In this document: positions 38,709 to 48,580 of the stretch, one piece after another | How the letters are laid out: each line of letters starts with the position of its first letter | Position numbering within the stretch: position 1 is the stretch's first letter | Assembly (NCBI RefSeq): GCF_001642575.1 | Contig: NZ_LXNG01000023.1 | Coordinates: forward strand, 241,342 to 305,341 | Source of the DNA: Xanthomonas floridensis | GTDB lineage: Bacteria > Pseudomonadota > Gammaproteobacteria > Xanthomonadales > Xanthomonadaceae | DNA length: 64,000 nt | Direction of reading: 5' to 3' | Position numbers and translations under genes: made by a program | The notes under the pieces: generated by a model | Database searches by the model: none | The model's input: only the letters and a program-made list of their open reading frames with translations | What the model was told of the DNA's origin: nothing

Positions 38709-40715
38709 TTACTCGTCGTAAGGGCGGATGGAATCGGGAACCACCCGCGCGCCCTGCTGCTGGATCAGCTGCTGCACATTCGGGTCGTTCATGAAAGCGT
38801 CTTCGGCGGCGCTCTGGCGCTCGCCTTTCTGCCGGTTGGCGCGCTCGTGCAAGGTCTCGACATCGGCACTGCCGGTCTCGATGACGATGCGCGGCGTGCT
38901 GCCCAGCACTGGTGCCAGCGCCTGCGCCAGGTTGGCGATGGAGCGCTCGGAAGTCAGGTATTCAAAGCCCGGCGCCAGCGCCAGCCGCAGCACCCCATCG
39001 CGGTGACCGATAAAGGCCGCGTTGGCCGCGAGCTGCCGCGACGGACCGTTCAGGCCACTGCGGGTGACCAGGTCCAGCCACTGCTCGGCATCGGCAATGT
39101 GGCCGTCCGCCAGCAACGGCGCCGGGGTGCCGGCCGGCGCGGCGGGGGCCGGCGACGCTGCAGCCAGCGGCACGGCCACCGCGTCAGCTGCAGGGCCCGG
39201 ATCTGCGGCCTCGACCGGAGGCGCCATGGCTGCTTCCGGCGCGACCACCATCGATGCTGACGGGATCGCCGGCGCAGTGGCCGATGTGGATTCGGACGCA
39301 GAAACGACGGTTGACGGCGGTGCAGGCGTTGCAGGCGTCCTTACCGGTGCATCGTCCACCGCCCAGGGCGGGGTGTCGTCGGTGCGCGCCGGCGCTGCGC
39401 CGGCAGGCGCGGCCGAGGGCGCCAGCGAGACCACCGGCGCCGCCGCAACCGCAACTGGCGGTGCGACAGCAGGCACAGATGGTGCAAATGCCGCTTCCAT
39501 GGCCTGCGCCGGCTTCGTTGCAGGCATAGATGCGGCGACAGCCGGCGCAGCCGCCTGCATGCCGGCGCCCGCCGCGCGCGCGCCGCCACCAATCGCAGCT
39601 CCCCGGCCATCGTCGCTGCTGCCGGCCGGCACCGCTGCCGCCGGCCGGAAGGCCAGCATGCGCAGCACCGCCATTTCAAACCCGGCGCGCGGGCTGGGCG
39701 CCAGATACAGATCGCGGCGTCCGTTGAGCGCCATCTGGTACCACAGCTGCACCACTTCCGGGCGCAGCTGGGCGGCAAACGGAGTTGGGTCGATACCGTC
39801 GCCGACAAATGCCACCGACGGCACCAGCTGTTGCACCTGCACGCGGTGCAAGGCCTCGGCCAGCGCTTCCAGCACGCCACCCCAGTCCGGCGAGAATTCG
39901 GCCAGCGCGGCCACGACCTTGAGCAACTGCGCGCCATCGCCATCGGCCAGCGATTGCAGCATGGCGCCGACCTGGGTGCGGTCCACCGTGCCGAGCATCG
40001 TGCGCACCACATCCTCGCGCAGCGCGCCGCCGGCGTAGGCAATCGCCTGATCCAGCAGCGACAGGCCATCGCGCAGCGAACCGTCGGCCGCCTTGGACAA
40101 CTGCACGATCGCCGACGGGTCCGATTCGATCTGCTCGGCGGCCAGGATGCGGGTCATCTGGCCCTGGATCTGGTCTTCGTCCAGGCGCTTGAGGTTGAAC
40201 TGCAGGCAGCGCGACAGCACCGTCACCGGCAGCTTCTGCGGGTCGGTGGTGGCCAGCAGGAACTTCACATGCTCGGGCGGCTCTTCCAGCGTCTTCAGTA
40301 GCGCGTTGAAGGCCGCCTTGGAGAGCATGTGCACTTCGTCGATCAGATAGACCTTGAACTTGCCGCGCGAGGGCATGTACTGCGCGTTCTCGATCACCTC
40401 GCGCACGTCGTCCACGCCGGTGTTGGACGCGGCGTCGATCTCCAGCAGGTCGATGTAGCGGCCGGCATCGATGTCCAGGCAGGCCGGGCAGGTGCCGCAC
40501 GGGTCGGCGCTGGTGCCGGTCTCGCAGTTCAGCGACTTGGCGAAGATGCGCGCAATGGTGGTCTTGCCCACCCCGCGGGTGCCGGTAAACAGAAACGCAT
40601 GGTGCACGCGCCCACTGTCGAGCGCATTGCTGAGCGCGCGGACCACGTGTTCCTGGCCCACCAGTTCGGCAAAACGCTTCGGGCGCCACTTGCGGGCGAG
40701 AACGAGATAGGACAT
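38709..40715 (-). CDS. dnaX: DNA polymerase III subunits gamma and tau
   Basis: The clamp-loader ATPase and polymerase organiser. The 668-residue tau form has Walker A G-T-R-G-V-G-K-T-T at about 45-53, a zinc module with C-E-T...C-G-T-C-P-A-C near 64-79, and D-E-V-H-M-L near 126. A long Ala/Pro-rich linker spans about 370-550, followed by the tau domain. No A-rich programmed frameshift signal for a gamma product was recognised. The ATG at 40715 is the family start; earlier in-frame starts give no homologous sequence. Confidence 0.96.
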   Translation of the reverse strand: MSYLVLARKWRPKRFAELVGQEHVVRALSNALDSGRVHHAFLFTGTRGVGKTTIARIFAKSLNCETGTSADPCGTCPACLDIDAGRYIDLLEIDAASNTGVDDVREVIENAQYMPSRGKFKVYLIDEVHMLSKAAFNALLKTLEEPPEHVKFLLATTDPQKLPVTVLSRCLQFNLKRLDEDQIQGQMTRILAAEQIESDPSAIVQLSKAADGSLRDGLSLLDQAIAYAGGALREDVVRTMLGTVDRTQVGAMLQSLADGDGAQLLKVVAALAEFSPDWGGVLEALAEALHRVQVQQLVPSVAFVGDGIDPTPFAAQLRPEVVQLWYQMALNGRRDLYLAPSPRAGFEMAVLRMLAFRPAAAVPAGSSDDGRGAAIGGGARAAGAGMQAAAPAVAASMPATKPAQAMEAAFAPSVPAVAPPVAVAAAPVVSLAPSAAPAGAAPARTDDTPPWAVDDAPVRTPATPAPPSTVVSASESTSATAPAIPSASMVVAPEAAMAPPVEAADPGPAADAVAVPLAAASPAPAAPAGTPAPLLADGHIADAEQWLDLVTRSGLNGPSRQLAANAAFIGHRDGVLRLALAPGFEYLTSERSIANLAQALAPVLGSTPRIVIETGSADVETLHERANRQKGERQSAAEDAFMNDPNVQQLIQQQGARVVPDSIRPYDE

Positions 40716-40870
40716 CGGGCAACCAGCTTCTTCTGAACCGATATTGTGCCATGCCGTGTCAAGCCGATCGTTCAGCGGATGTCGCCTCCGCCCGCCTTCA
40801 CGCAGCTGACCGCCCCGCCCTGTCGGCCCCTCCATGGTCCGCATGCGGTGTGGCGCATGCATGCTTGTCC

Positions 40871-40899
40871 TTGTTAACGGCGCGCGTGACGGCTAGAAT
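40871..40899 (+). promoter_or_regulatory. Sigma-70 promoter of tRNA-Ser
   Basis: TTGTTA and TAGAAT are separated by exactly 17 bp, 37 bp upstream of the tRNA 5' end. The rest of the dnaX-tRNA gap (40716-40936) shows nothing else. Confidence 0.82.
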
Positions 40900-40936
40900 C
40901 CCGCTCCTGCCTTCGACCTGGTCGTCCGGCAGGTAC

Positions 40937-41029
40937 GGAGAGGTGTCCGAGTGGTTGAAGGAGCACGCCTGGAAAGTGTGTAAGCGTCTAAACCGCGCTT
41001 CGGGGGTTCGAATCCCCCTCTCTCCGCCA
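40937..41029 (+). tRNA. tRNA-Ser (anticodon GGA)
   Basis: The cloverleaf has acceptor GGAGAGG/TCTCTCC (one G-T pair), anticodon stem CACGC/GTGTG with loop CTGGAAA, a long variable arm typical of serine tRNAs, and T arm GGGGGTTCGAATCCCCC. The anticodon GGA reads UCC/UCU. CCA is encoded. It marks the left edge of the mobile island. Confidence 0.96.
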
Positions 41030-41041
41030 GATATTGGAACT

Positions 41042-41070
41042 AAGCCCCTGATCTCAAGGGGCTTTTTTCT
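41042..41070 (+). terminator. Terminator of tRNA-Ser
   Basis: AAGCCCC-tgatctca-GGGGCTT followed by TTTTCTTTTTT, 13 bp after the tRNA. Confidence 0.92.
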
Positions 41071-41400
41071 TTTTTGCCCGGCCTAGTATGCCATCCAGTA
41101 TGCCATAGCAAGTTGGCTGCGGTTGGGGCTGTTTGGGCCGCGCCGTGCATCGCGAAGCAGCGGAAATCCATGACGGCTGCACTACCCACTGCCTTCATGC
41201 AAAACGTGCCCGTCTACGGAACATTGCCACGGCCGCTTTATTGACCTTTTGCTGACAATGGCCAGCCCCCGCTCGACAGGAATTTCCGGAGAGGTTTCTG
41301 GATCACTTGCCGAAATCCGCTCCTTATTCAATTTCCTCGTACCTGCCCAGTATGTCCCCTGAGGACGGCCATCCCGGCTGTCTCGATCGAGGACAAGCAC
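41071..41400. other. Left end of the island, gene-free
   Basis: This is where an integrase is often found beside a tRNA attachment site, but I see no integrase or clear remnant. A short direct repeat (AGTATGCCATCC / AGTATGCCATAG, 41085-41108) lies near the left end. The promoter of the next gene should be near the right end. Confidence 0.55.
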
Positions 41401-41739
41401 ATGCCACCCGGCACCCTTAACGAAATGGCCGCGCAGTTCATCGCGGCGTACCAGGCCATCAAAGACAAGAAGGTCACCGAGCGTCTCCTAGCGCTCGTTG
41501 GACCGCAGATCCTTTCCGCAAAGGCGGATGGCATCAGCGACAAGGAATCGATCGAGCTGATCAATTCCTTGGGCCTACGAGAAAAGTTCTACCCGGCGAA
41601 GCTCAAGGAACTGCGGGGGCGCCTGGCCAAGTCCGAAGTAGATGCTTCGGCCAACGAGGGCGATGACCCGGTAACGACCGAAGACATCCAACCACTGGCA
41701 GCCGCGCTTAGCGCTCATCGCGATGGGGCGACAGCATGA
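41401..41739 (+). CDS. Small protein of unknown function, paired with DUF3987 gene
   Basis: A 112-residue protein with a helical N-terminal half (M-A-A-Q-F-I-A-A-Y-Q-A-I-K-D-K-K-V-T) and an acidic C-terminus. No domain recognised. GAGGACA precedes the ATG at a suitable distance. It overlaps the next gene by four bases (ATGA), so the two are translated together. It probably assists or regulates the DUF3987 partner, which is inference. Confidence 0.7.
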   Translation: MPPGTLNEMAAQFIAAYQAIKDKKVTERLLALVGPQILSAKADGISDKESIELINSLGLREKFYPAKLKELRGRLAKSEVDASANEGDDPVTTEDIQPLAAALSAHRDGATA

Positions 41740-43202
41740 ACATGCTCGCACCGTCCCACACGTTTCGAGCTCAGGACCCAAATTTCAGCATGCTCCCGCC
41801 GCTGGCCGAAGCTGCCGCGCGCGCCGTGTGCGCCAAGGTACAGGAGGCCTGCCCGAGCATGGTTCGGACACACCTGCTGTCGATCCTGTCCTCGGCAGTG
41901 GCGCCCCTCTACACGGTGATCCCTCCCAACTGGACACCCATCCCCATAGGCGTGAGCACCCTGTGCGTCGCTGATGTCGGCGGGAGCAAGAGTCCGGTAC
42001 ACGAGCTCCTGATCCGCCCCCTCAAGGACCATGCCAAGGAAAGCTTCGCGCGGTACGAGGCCGCAACGATCGAAGCGAACGCGGCCTCCGACGAAAAAAA
42101 ATTCCACGTCAAGCTGCTGAAGGCGGAGATCGCGCGCAGCCTGCGGAAGAACGAATCAGCGCAAGAATTTCTCGTCACGCTTGCTGAACTGAACCGGACG
42201 GCTTTGGTGACCCCAAAGCATCGTCCACGCCTGGCCAGCAACCTTGATCTGGAAAGCCTAATCCACCAGCTAGATGGCGAGTATGAAGCCGTTGACTTCA
42301 TCACCGACGAAGGCGAGAAGCTGCTGGGCTCCAGTCTGATGCGTCACATACCGGACATGGTCGACCTGATCGACGGCAAGACGTTGGAGTACCGACGCGA
42401 GAAGAAGAAGCATCTTTCCGCCAACCATCCGCGGGGAACGTTTGGTCTGCTTGCACAGTCCGCTGCAATCACCCCGTTCCGTCCGCGGTTCAAGCGCAAC
42501 GAATACAACGAGCATAAAGCCGTCGAGCTCGGCTTCTTTTCGCGCTTCCTCGTCTGCGTTGCGCAACCATTGCCTATGGGCAACCAGTACGCCGCCGCCA
42601 ACGGCGACGACGAGGCCATCTCGGACCTCAACGAGGCGCTCCGCAAGCGGTATGACTTGCATCGCGACAATCAGGAGGTAGGTGGCATTTCCCCCATCGA
42701 ACTAGCATTTGCACCTGACGCGCTGGGCTACTGGGACGAGCTGTGCCGCATCACCAGACACCTAAAGTTCGGGCAGCTCATGCACATTGCAGACTTCGTC
42801 TCGAAGATGCTCAATCTGACCGCCCGCCTGGCTTCGGTCCTGCATGTCTGGGAAAGCGAAACCCACTATGTCTCGCTCTCTTGCCTCCAGCGCGCCTGGG
42901 CGCTTGTCTCCTGGCATGCCACTCAGTACGAGCTCTTGTTCGTCCCGCCGCCGCCTTTGCCTCAGCAGGAGGCAGACGTGGCGGCCATTATCGAGCACCT
43001 GAAGATCTTCCGCTTTGAAACCAACTACAAGGAGGTTCCCACGGAACCCATTGGCCTGTTGCTTGGCATTCCCAGCAATCGTCTGCGCGCCGCTCTTCTG
43101 CGCATGGAGCAGCGAGACCTGATCGAGCTGTGCGGCGGCAAGACAACGTTTATCAACTGCATGAAGATGTTCTCTCGATCACGCAACAGTACTTGGCGGT
43201 AA
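41736..43202 (+). CDS. DUF3987 (YfjI-like) protein
   Basis: A 488-residue protein with the DUF3987 layout found in prophage and island proteins such as E. coli YfjI, often described as primase- or helicase-related. The P-loop-like segment reads D-V-G-G-S-K-S-P near residue 80; the usual G-x-G-K-S has one Gly replaced by Ser. G-F-F-S-R-F-L-V matches the conserved region near residue 265. The C-terminal 90 residues resemble a winged helix. A terminator follows. Role in island maintenance is inferred from family context. Confidence 0.75.
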   Translation: MNMLAPSHTFRAQDPNFSMLPPLAEAAARAVCAKVQEACPSMVRTHLLSILSSAVAPLYTVIPPNWTPIPIGVSTLCVADVGGSKSPVHELLIRPLKDHAKESFARYEAATIEANAASDEKKFHVKLLKAEIARSLRKNESAQEFLVTLAELNRTALVTPKHRPRLASNLDLESLIHQLDGEYEAVDFITDEGEKLLGSSLMRHIPDMVDLIDGKTLEYRREKKKHLSANHPRGTFGLLAQSAAITPFRPRFKRNEYNEHKAVELGFFSRFLVCVAQPLPMGNQYAAANGDDEAISDLNEALRKRYDLHRDNQEVGGISPIELAFAPDALGYWDELCRITRHLKFGQLMHIADFVSKMLNLTARLASVLHVWESETHYVSLSCLQRAWALVSWHATQYELLFVPPPPLPQQEADVAAIIEHLKIFRFETNYKEVPTEPIGLLLGIPSNRLRAALLRMEQRDLIELCGGKTTFINCMKMFSRSRNSTWR

Positions 43203-43220
43203 GCGACACAGAGAAAGAAT

Positions 43221-43246
43221 GCCCGGCAAGCGCCGGGCCTTTTTTA
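43221..43246 (+). terminator. Terminator after the DUF3987 gene
   Basis: GCCCGGC-aagc-GCCGGGC followed by CTTTTTTA, about 20 bp past the stop codon. It separates this gene from the convergent defence operon. Confidence 0.9.
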
Positions 43247-43284
43247 TGCGTGATTCGGAAAAGCCGCATGACTGCGCTCGCTCG

Positions 43285-45120
43285 TCAGACATCGATAGGC
43301 ATCGTCTTCCAAACATCACGAGCCAACGTCACAAGCACCTCGTGCCGTTTTTCTATGGTTGAAGCATTCCACGCAGGAAACGCATCCAGTTTGGCGTTAA
43401 TCCTGGAAATGGAAGTATCTTTCCCGACACCGGTCAGCGCAACCAGACTGCGGGTCAGGTAGTTGCCGCTCTTGCCGTACTCGACCTGCTTGGCCGTATA
43501 AAAGTCGTTCCCCGCGACGATGTTGATCGGCTTTTCCAGCAGGGTCAGGTTGCCAAGGCGATTCTTGTAGTCGTCGTAGAACGCGTTCGGGTTCTCTGCC
43601 GCCCAGGTTGCACGCAGTTCCGCCTTCGGGTTGTCGGGCAGGATGTGCTCGATTTCCAGCTTGGTGAAGGGCTCCAGACTGCCCGGGGTCTTCAGACCGC
43701 TGAACGCCATCTCGACGTGCTGGGTCAGCCGCGCCAGCAAGTAGCGTGTGCGGTACTGCTGCATCGAATACATCGTGAAGCGTTTGAGGGCGTCGGCCAG
43801 TTCCTGCGACTTGCCTGCCATGTTCTTCTCGAAGCGGTCGGCGACGAAAGCGTTGAGCTGCACCTTCTGCTTCACCGGATCGCTGGCCTCGGCAATTGCG
43901 CGCAGCTCGTCGGCCCATTGCGAGAAGCTGCGTTCCAGATCCTTGGTCGGCGTCTTGGTGAAGATGTAGTAGAAGAGGAAGCTCTCCAGCTGCGCGACGA
44001 AGTGGTCGAACAGTGGCTTCGGAAAGTTCGCCGCCGCCAGCAGCAAGACGTAGTGCAAGCTGAATGCACCACCGGCCAGCCGCTTGAGGCTGTCCATCGC
44101 CAAACTGGGCTTGCCGTCATTGCCCAGCCCGTTGGCAAAGGCCAGGTAGTGCTCGACGTTGCGGATCACCTTGCGAACGAACTCGAAGGGCTTGCCTTCG
44201 TAGTCACACAGTGCCGCGTTGCCCTTGGCGATGAACCAGTCGTAGATCTCGTCTTCGCGCACCACCGCATCGCCGCGTTCGTTTTTGATGACGTAGTTGG
44301 CCATCAGGAAGTAGCGCAGGAAGCGCAGCGGCTTTTCCTTCTCCTTCTCCAGCGGCTTGGTGATCTTCTTCCACTCGTCCTTGAGCTGGGTGAACTGTGT
44401 TTGCTTGACCTGCGAGAACAGCAGGTTCTTGAGCAAGTCCATCGGGTTCAGACCCACGCCGCGCTCGTTGATGGTCTCGAAAATCTTCAGCGCGCTGCTG
44501 ACGTCGGTGGAGATCTGGATGAACACCACGTTGTTGGCCAGATAGCCCCAATACTTCCTCAGCTTGGCCGTGTCGTCGTAGTTGTCCTTCAGGTAGCGAT
44601 ACAGCGTGCTGTAGGCATTGACCAGATTCTCCAACGAGCCAAAGCTGGCGATACCCGAAGCCTGGATGCCTGCGCGCACGGCCATAGGTTCGGCGTCCAG
44701 CTCCACGAGCTTGGCCATCACTTCGCCCGCGCTCTCGTAACGCGGCTCCAGCTTCAGGGTGGTGCACACATCGCCGTCGCTGTCCACGTAGCTGGTCGAG
44801 ATCAGCCCGGCAATCATCTGCCGCTGCGGTTCGCCCTGGAACAGATGCTTGAGGGCACACAGCAGCAGGAAGAAGGTGGTCAGGCGCTGCTGGCCGTCGA
44901 TCACCTCGTAGTGGTTCTTCTGATCGGCCGGCGACACCAGCACGGTGCCGATGAAATATTCCCGCGTGGTGCCCGCATCGATCTGCTCGCCGATGTCCTC
45001 CAGCAGCTGATGCACTTCCTTATCCGTCCAGACGTACTCGCGCTGGTAGTCCGGGACGATGTAGAAGCACTCCCTGAAGGCTTCCTCGATGCTGTATTTG
45101 TGATTTTCTATGCGGGCCAT
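43285..45120 (-). CDS. DUF262/DUF1524 fused nuclease (GmrSD-like)
   Basis: A 611-residue protein with both halves of the GmrSD type IV restriction family in one chain. The N-terminal DUF262 (ParB/NTPase-like) has Y-Q-R-E-Y-V-W at 25-31, F-I-G-T-V-L at 56-61 and D-G-Q-Q-R-L-T-T at 75-82. The C-terminal DUF1524 HNH-type nuclease has E-H-I-L-P at 491-495 and N-R-L-G-N-L-T-L-L at 520-528. GmrSD cuts phage DNA carrying modified cytosines. Last gene of the operon, 52 bp after the Res-like gene. Catalytic motifs look intact. Confidence 0.88.
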   Translation of the reverse strand: MARIENHKYSIEEAFRECFYIVPDYQREYVWTDKEVHQLLEDIGEQIDAGTTREYFIGTVLVSPADQKNHYEVIDGQQRLTTFFLLLCALKHLFQGEPQRQMIAGLISTSYVDSDGDVCTTLKLEPRYESAGEVMAKLVELDAEPMAVRAGIQASGIASFGSLENLVNAYSTLYRYLKDNYDDTAKLRKYWGYLANNVVFIQISTDVSSALKIFETINERGVGLNPMDLLKNLLFSQVKQTQFTQLKDEWKKITKPLEKEKEKPLRFLRYFLMANYVIKNERGDAVVREDEIYDWFIAKGNAALCDYEGKPFEFVRKVIRNVEHYLAFANGLGNDGKPSLAMDSLKRLAGGAFSLHYVLLLAAANFPKPLFDHFVAQLESFLFYYIFTKTPTKDLERSFSQWADELRAIAEASDPVKQKVQLNAFVADRFEKNMAGKSQELADALKRFTMYSMQQYRTRYLLARLTQHVEMAFSGLKTPGSLEPFTKLEIEHILPDNPKAELRATWAAENPNAFYDDYKNRLGNLTLLEKPINIVAGNDFYTAKQVEYGKSGNYLTRSLVALTGVGKDTSISRINAKLDAFPAWNASTIEKRHEVLVTLARDVWKTMPIDV

Positions 45121-45172
45121 GTGTCGTCTTCTCTAAGTCTTTCAATGCACAAAGCTGGGAACTAGCGATCGC

Positions 45173-48100
45173 TCAGACCAGCACTCGGAACAACTTCTTC
45201 AGGTAGGCGCTGGCACCATCCTCCATGAACAACACGTTGCGGCTTTCCAGATCGGCCTTCTTTGTCGGGTCGCCCACGTTAAGCAGGTCGGCGAACTTCG
45301 TCGGCGAGAGGACGAAGGCATTCAAGACAAGCGGTGCTTCGCCCGCCGTGGCCTGCGCCGCCAGCGTTGTTTCCAGGGTCTTCACTTCCTTGTACAGACC
45401 CAGCTTGGGATGCGACAGGTCGAGATTGCGCAGTCCCTTCGGATCGACAAAGGTCAGCCACTGCTTGCCGCTGGCATCGTCCACCAGCCACAGCAGGAAG
45501 TCAGGATAGAAGTTACCCGCCAATGCGAAGCCCAGACCCTTATCTGCACTGGCGGCATTGCGCAGCAGGTACAGACTGCGCGTGCCAATGACCTCCTTGC
45601 CTTCGCTGGAGTTGTAGAACGCCTCCAGATCTCTGACAAAAGTCGCTTCGCTCGGCGCGTCAAACGCCAGCGGACGCAGCTTCAGCGGCACTGCATCCTT
45701 GTCGTCCAATGCCAGCAGCGGGTAGTACAAATGCCGGTCGAAGCTGATGGCCACCATGTGCGGCGCGTTCCATTGGCTGGCCTCGCCGATCTTGCCGTCC
45801 GTCACCAACTTCTTCAGCACTTCCAGCTTCGCCTGATACTCCAGACCGTCGTCGCTGTTCTCGATCTCGAACTGGTACAGCTTGAGCATCGACCCGTGAT
45901 CTTCATCGATGTGGGCGATGTCGTAGAACTGGCCTTCGTAGCCCGTCTTCAGGGCCTTGTAGAAACGGTCGGTGTAGTCCGTCAGCAGTCGCAGCAGGAT
46001 GTATTCCTGCTTGCGGATGTCGGCGAAGGTCTTCACGTTCAGCTCCGCCGCCGGAATGAACAGCGTGTACCAGTCCTGCGCGCCCGCGCAGAAGTCGATC
46101 AGCTTCTGACGTTCCAGCCGCAAGTTGCTCCAGCTGCGCTGCAGCTTGTAATCCTGCAAGGCCAGATAGACCCGATCCCAGTTGAAAGCCGGGAACAGTG
46201 TCTGGTTCAGCTTGCCCTTGTTACGGGCTTCCGTCGTGGCGGCTGTGCCCTTGTCCTTGCTGGACAGCGCCTCGACGCGCGGGTACAGGTCGAGCACCAC
46301 ATGGGTTGGCTTGATCTTGCCCTGGAACTGCGCAGGAATTTCGTACAGCCACGGAAAGTGCGTGCGCTTGAACCCGAGTTTCTGGTTGTCCTTGTAGCCA
46401 TCCTTCAGCGCCAGGGTCTTGAGCTTGCCCTTGGGCAGGTTGGCCCGAGTCGGGAAGTCCAGCTCCAGCACTTCATCGCTGGGCGTGATGCCTTCCTCGC
46501 GCAGGTAGTCTTTGAACGCGGCCATGTAGCTGGCGCGCACGCCGAAGATGTTCAGCGCCTCCAACTTGTCCAGATGCACGCCCTTGGGCCGGTCCTGCGG
46601 CAAGGTGCGCTTGAGCGAGAAGCCCTTGCCCTTGAGGCGCACCCCGCGTCCGAACAACTGGATGATCTGCGAGCCTTCACCCTGGCCCATGTTCAGCAGA
46701 CCCATCGTGGACACGCGCCAACTGCTCCAGCCTTCCGTGAATTTGCGCGAGCCGATCAGCACGTTGAGGCGGCTGTCCTTGTTGTTCAGCGTGCCGAACA
46801 GCGCGCCGCCGAAGTCGTCGCGTTCGCTGTCGAAGGCCTCGACGTCCTCCGCCATCCCGAAGAAGCCTGCATCGTCGCCGATGTTGATGAGGCCGAAGGG
46901 CTCGGCATCGCCCACGCGCAACACCAGCTCACCCTTGCTACTCTTGATGTTGACCAATTTCAAGCGCTGGCGGGCCGGGGCATTGAACACGCGCAATAGG
47001 ATGTCGGCGTACAGCTCGTCCACACGACCGCTGAAGCCCATCAAGGGTGTGAAGCGCCCGCTGAAGATGTTGTTGCCCTTGGCATCCAGAATCTGCGCTT
47101 TATCCGCAATCAGGTCGGTCAGCCAGCTCTTGATCTGCGCTTCGCTGTTCAGAAAGTCGGCGAGGAAGTTCACCACTTCCAGGATATCCGACTCCTCGCC
47201 TGACACCGTGTTGCCCACGAACACCCACAGCGGCTTTTCGATGTTGAAGTCGGCAAGCGCCGAGCAGTGCGTGCTCCACAGCCAGAGCTGCTGGTAGTAG
47301 GCCAGCAGGCAGGCGGTGAAATACTTGCGCGCGTTGTCTGCCTGCTCGTAAGCCTCGCCGCTCATGTTGAGGATCAGCGACTCCTTGCCGTAGCCGTCCT
47401 CATAGAAAAACCTGTACGAGTAGTCGAACAGGATGCACTTGGCGTAAATCTCGCGCGTAGCGGTGATGCGCGCACGGCGCGTGTCCTCGGCGGCAAGCGC
47501 AAGTTGCGCCTTCTGCCCGTCGTCCAGACTGCGCAGGCTGGTGGTGTTGAACAGCATCTTGGCGCGCTTCTTCTGGATATCTTCTTCCGCAGCCGCCACG
47601 GTCATGCCCTTGGCCACCGCCTGCCCAAAGGTGGCCGAGTACTCGAAGGCAAAACCACCTCGCACCAGCGCATCGCGCCGCGCCATCCACGCGCCCGCCG
47701 CCGTGCCCGTACCCCGGTGGCCTTCGTCCACCAGCACCAGGTTGTTACCCTCGAAGGCATCCACGGCGACGGTCTTGTCGCCCATCTCATCGCCCAGCTT
47801 GTTGATGTCGATGATTTCGATGGTGCCGCGCGCGGGTGACTGAGCCTTGTTGAAGAACTGCGAGAACCCGAAGCCGGACAGGTGCAGCTCCTCCAGATGC
47901 TGACGGCTCAACCCTTCGTTGGGCGTGAGCAGGATGATCTTGTCGGGAAAGTGATCGCGCATTTGCCCACTGCTGCCCGCCTGGAAGTAGTGGAGGTACT
48001 GCCGGATGTTGACGTGCAGCAGCAGGGTCTTGCCGCTGCCAGTGGCATTCCAGAAGGCGATCTTGTTCAGGTCGTCCGCCTCGAAGTCGCGGAACGGTTC

Positions 48101-48580
48101 CGCACCCGTCTCGGCGCGGTAGCGTGTCATTTCCTCGTTCAGGCCATCGAGCAAGTCTTGGCGGTGGTTGAAGTACCAGTCCAAATACAGCTCGGTGAAC
48201 AGCAGCGAAAGATACTGGAAGTACTTCATCTGCAGTTCGTGGCCTTCCAGCTTATTGCGCTGGGCGGTGATGGCCTGCCAGTGGGCGACGACGTTCAAGT
48301 CGTAGCGCCGCAGGTCGGCCTCGAGGACCTTGTTGGGATCGAACAAGCCTCGAATCAGTTCGTGGAAGAACTTGGTCTGACCGTCCTCGTCAATGCCCTC
48401 GAAGCGGTCATCGCCCAAGCGCATCTTGAGTGCCGCCAGCGTGCCGCCCTGAAAGAAACCCAGCACCCAGCGGTTGAGCACCAATTCCTGATGGAAGCTG
48501 CGCTTCTTGCCGCCGCGACTGGAACCGGCTGCGCCGCTTGCGCCCGAACCGGTGGCAGGCGTCTTGCGTGGTCTTGCCAT
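45173..48580 (-). CDS. Type III restriction Res-like helicase-nuclease
   Basis: An 1135-residue superfamily 2 helicase. Walker A is N-A-T-G-S-G-K-T at 178-185 and motif II D-E-G-H at 285-288; F-E-Y-S-A-T-F is motif III-like. Near the C-terminus P-D-F-L-L-W at 1026-1031 and D-P-K at 1046-1048 fit the PD-(D/E)xK nuclease core of type III Res subunits. The ATG overlaps the methyltransferase stop by one base (TGATG). The N-terminus is basic and rich in Gly/Ser. It would translocate on DNA and cut unmodified sites. Confidence 0.85.
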   Translation of the reverse strand: MARPRKTPATGSGASGAAGSSRGGKKRSFHQELVLNRWVLGFFQGGTLAALKMRLGDDRFEGIDEDGQTKFFHELIRGLFDPNKVLEADLRRYDLNVVAHWQAITAQRNKLEGHELQMKYFQYLSLLFTELYLDWYFNHRQDLLDGLNEEMTRYRAETGAEPFRDFEADDLNKIAFWNATGSGKTLLLHVNIRQYLHYFQAGSSGQMRDHFPDKIILLTPNEGLSRQHLEELHLSGFGFSQFFNKAQSPARGTIEIIDINKLGDEMGDKTVAVDAFEGNNLVLVDEGHRGTGTAAGAWMARRDALVRGGFAFEYSATFGQAVAKGMTVAAAEEDIQKKRAKMLFNTTSLRSLDDGQKAQLALAAEDTRRARITATREIYAKCILFDYSYRFFYEDGYGKESLILNMSGEAYEQADNARKYFTACLLAYYQQLWLWSTHCSALADFNIEKPLWVFVGNTVSGEESDILEVVNFLADFLNSEAQIKSWLTDLIADKAQILDAKGNNIFSGRFTPLMGFSGRVDELYADILLRVFNAPARQRLKLVNIKSSKGELVLRVGDAEPFGLINIGDDAGFFGMAEDVEAFDSERDDFGGALFGTLNNKDSRLNVLIGSRKFTEGWSSWRVSTMGLLNMGQGEGSQIIQLFGRGVRLKGKGFSLKRTLPQDRPKGVHLDKLEALNIFGVRASYMAAFKDYLREEGITPSDEVLELDFPTRANLPKGKLKTLALKDGYKDNQKLGFKRTHFPWLYEIPAQFQGKIKPTHVVLDLYPRVEALSSKDKGTAATTEARNKGKLNQTLFPAFNWDRVYLALQDYKLQRSWSNLRLERQKLIDFCAGAQDWYTLFIPAAELNVKTFADIRKQEYILLRLLTDYTDRFYKALKTGYEGQFYDIAHIDEDHGSMLKLYQFEIENSDDGLEYQAKLEVLKKLVTDGKIGEASQWNAPHMVAISFDRHLYYPLLALDDKDAVPLKLRPLAFDAPSEATFVRDLEAFYNSSEGKEVIGTRSLYLLRNAASADKGLGFALAGNFYPDFLLWLVDDASGKQWLTFVDPKGLRNLDLSHPKLGLYKEVKTLETTLAAQATAGEAPLVLNAFVLSPTKFADLLNVGDPTKKADLESRNVLFMEDGASAYLKKLFRVLV

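Noticed and set aside
38709..40715. Programmed frameshift in dnaX giving a short gamma form
   Set aside because: No A-rich slippery heptamer followed by a stop in the -1 frame was found in the expected region.
41071..41400. Integrase remnant next to tRNA-Ser
   Set aside because: Translations of this stretch show no tyrosine-recombinase motif (R...H-x-x-R...Y), so I do not claim one.
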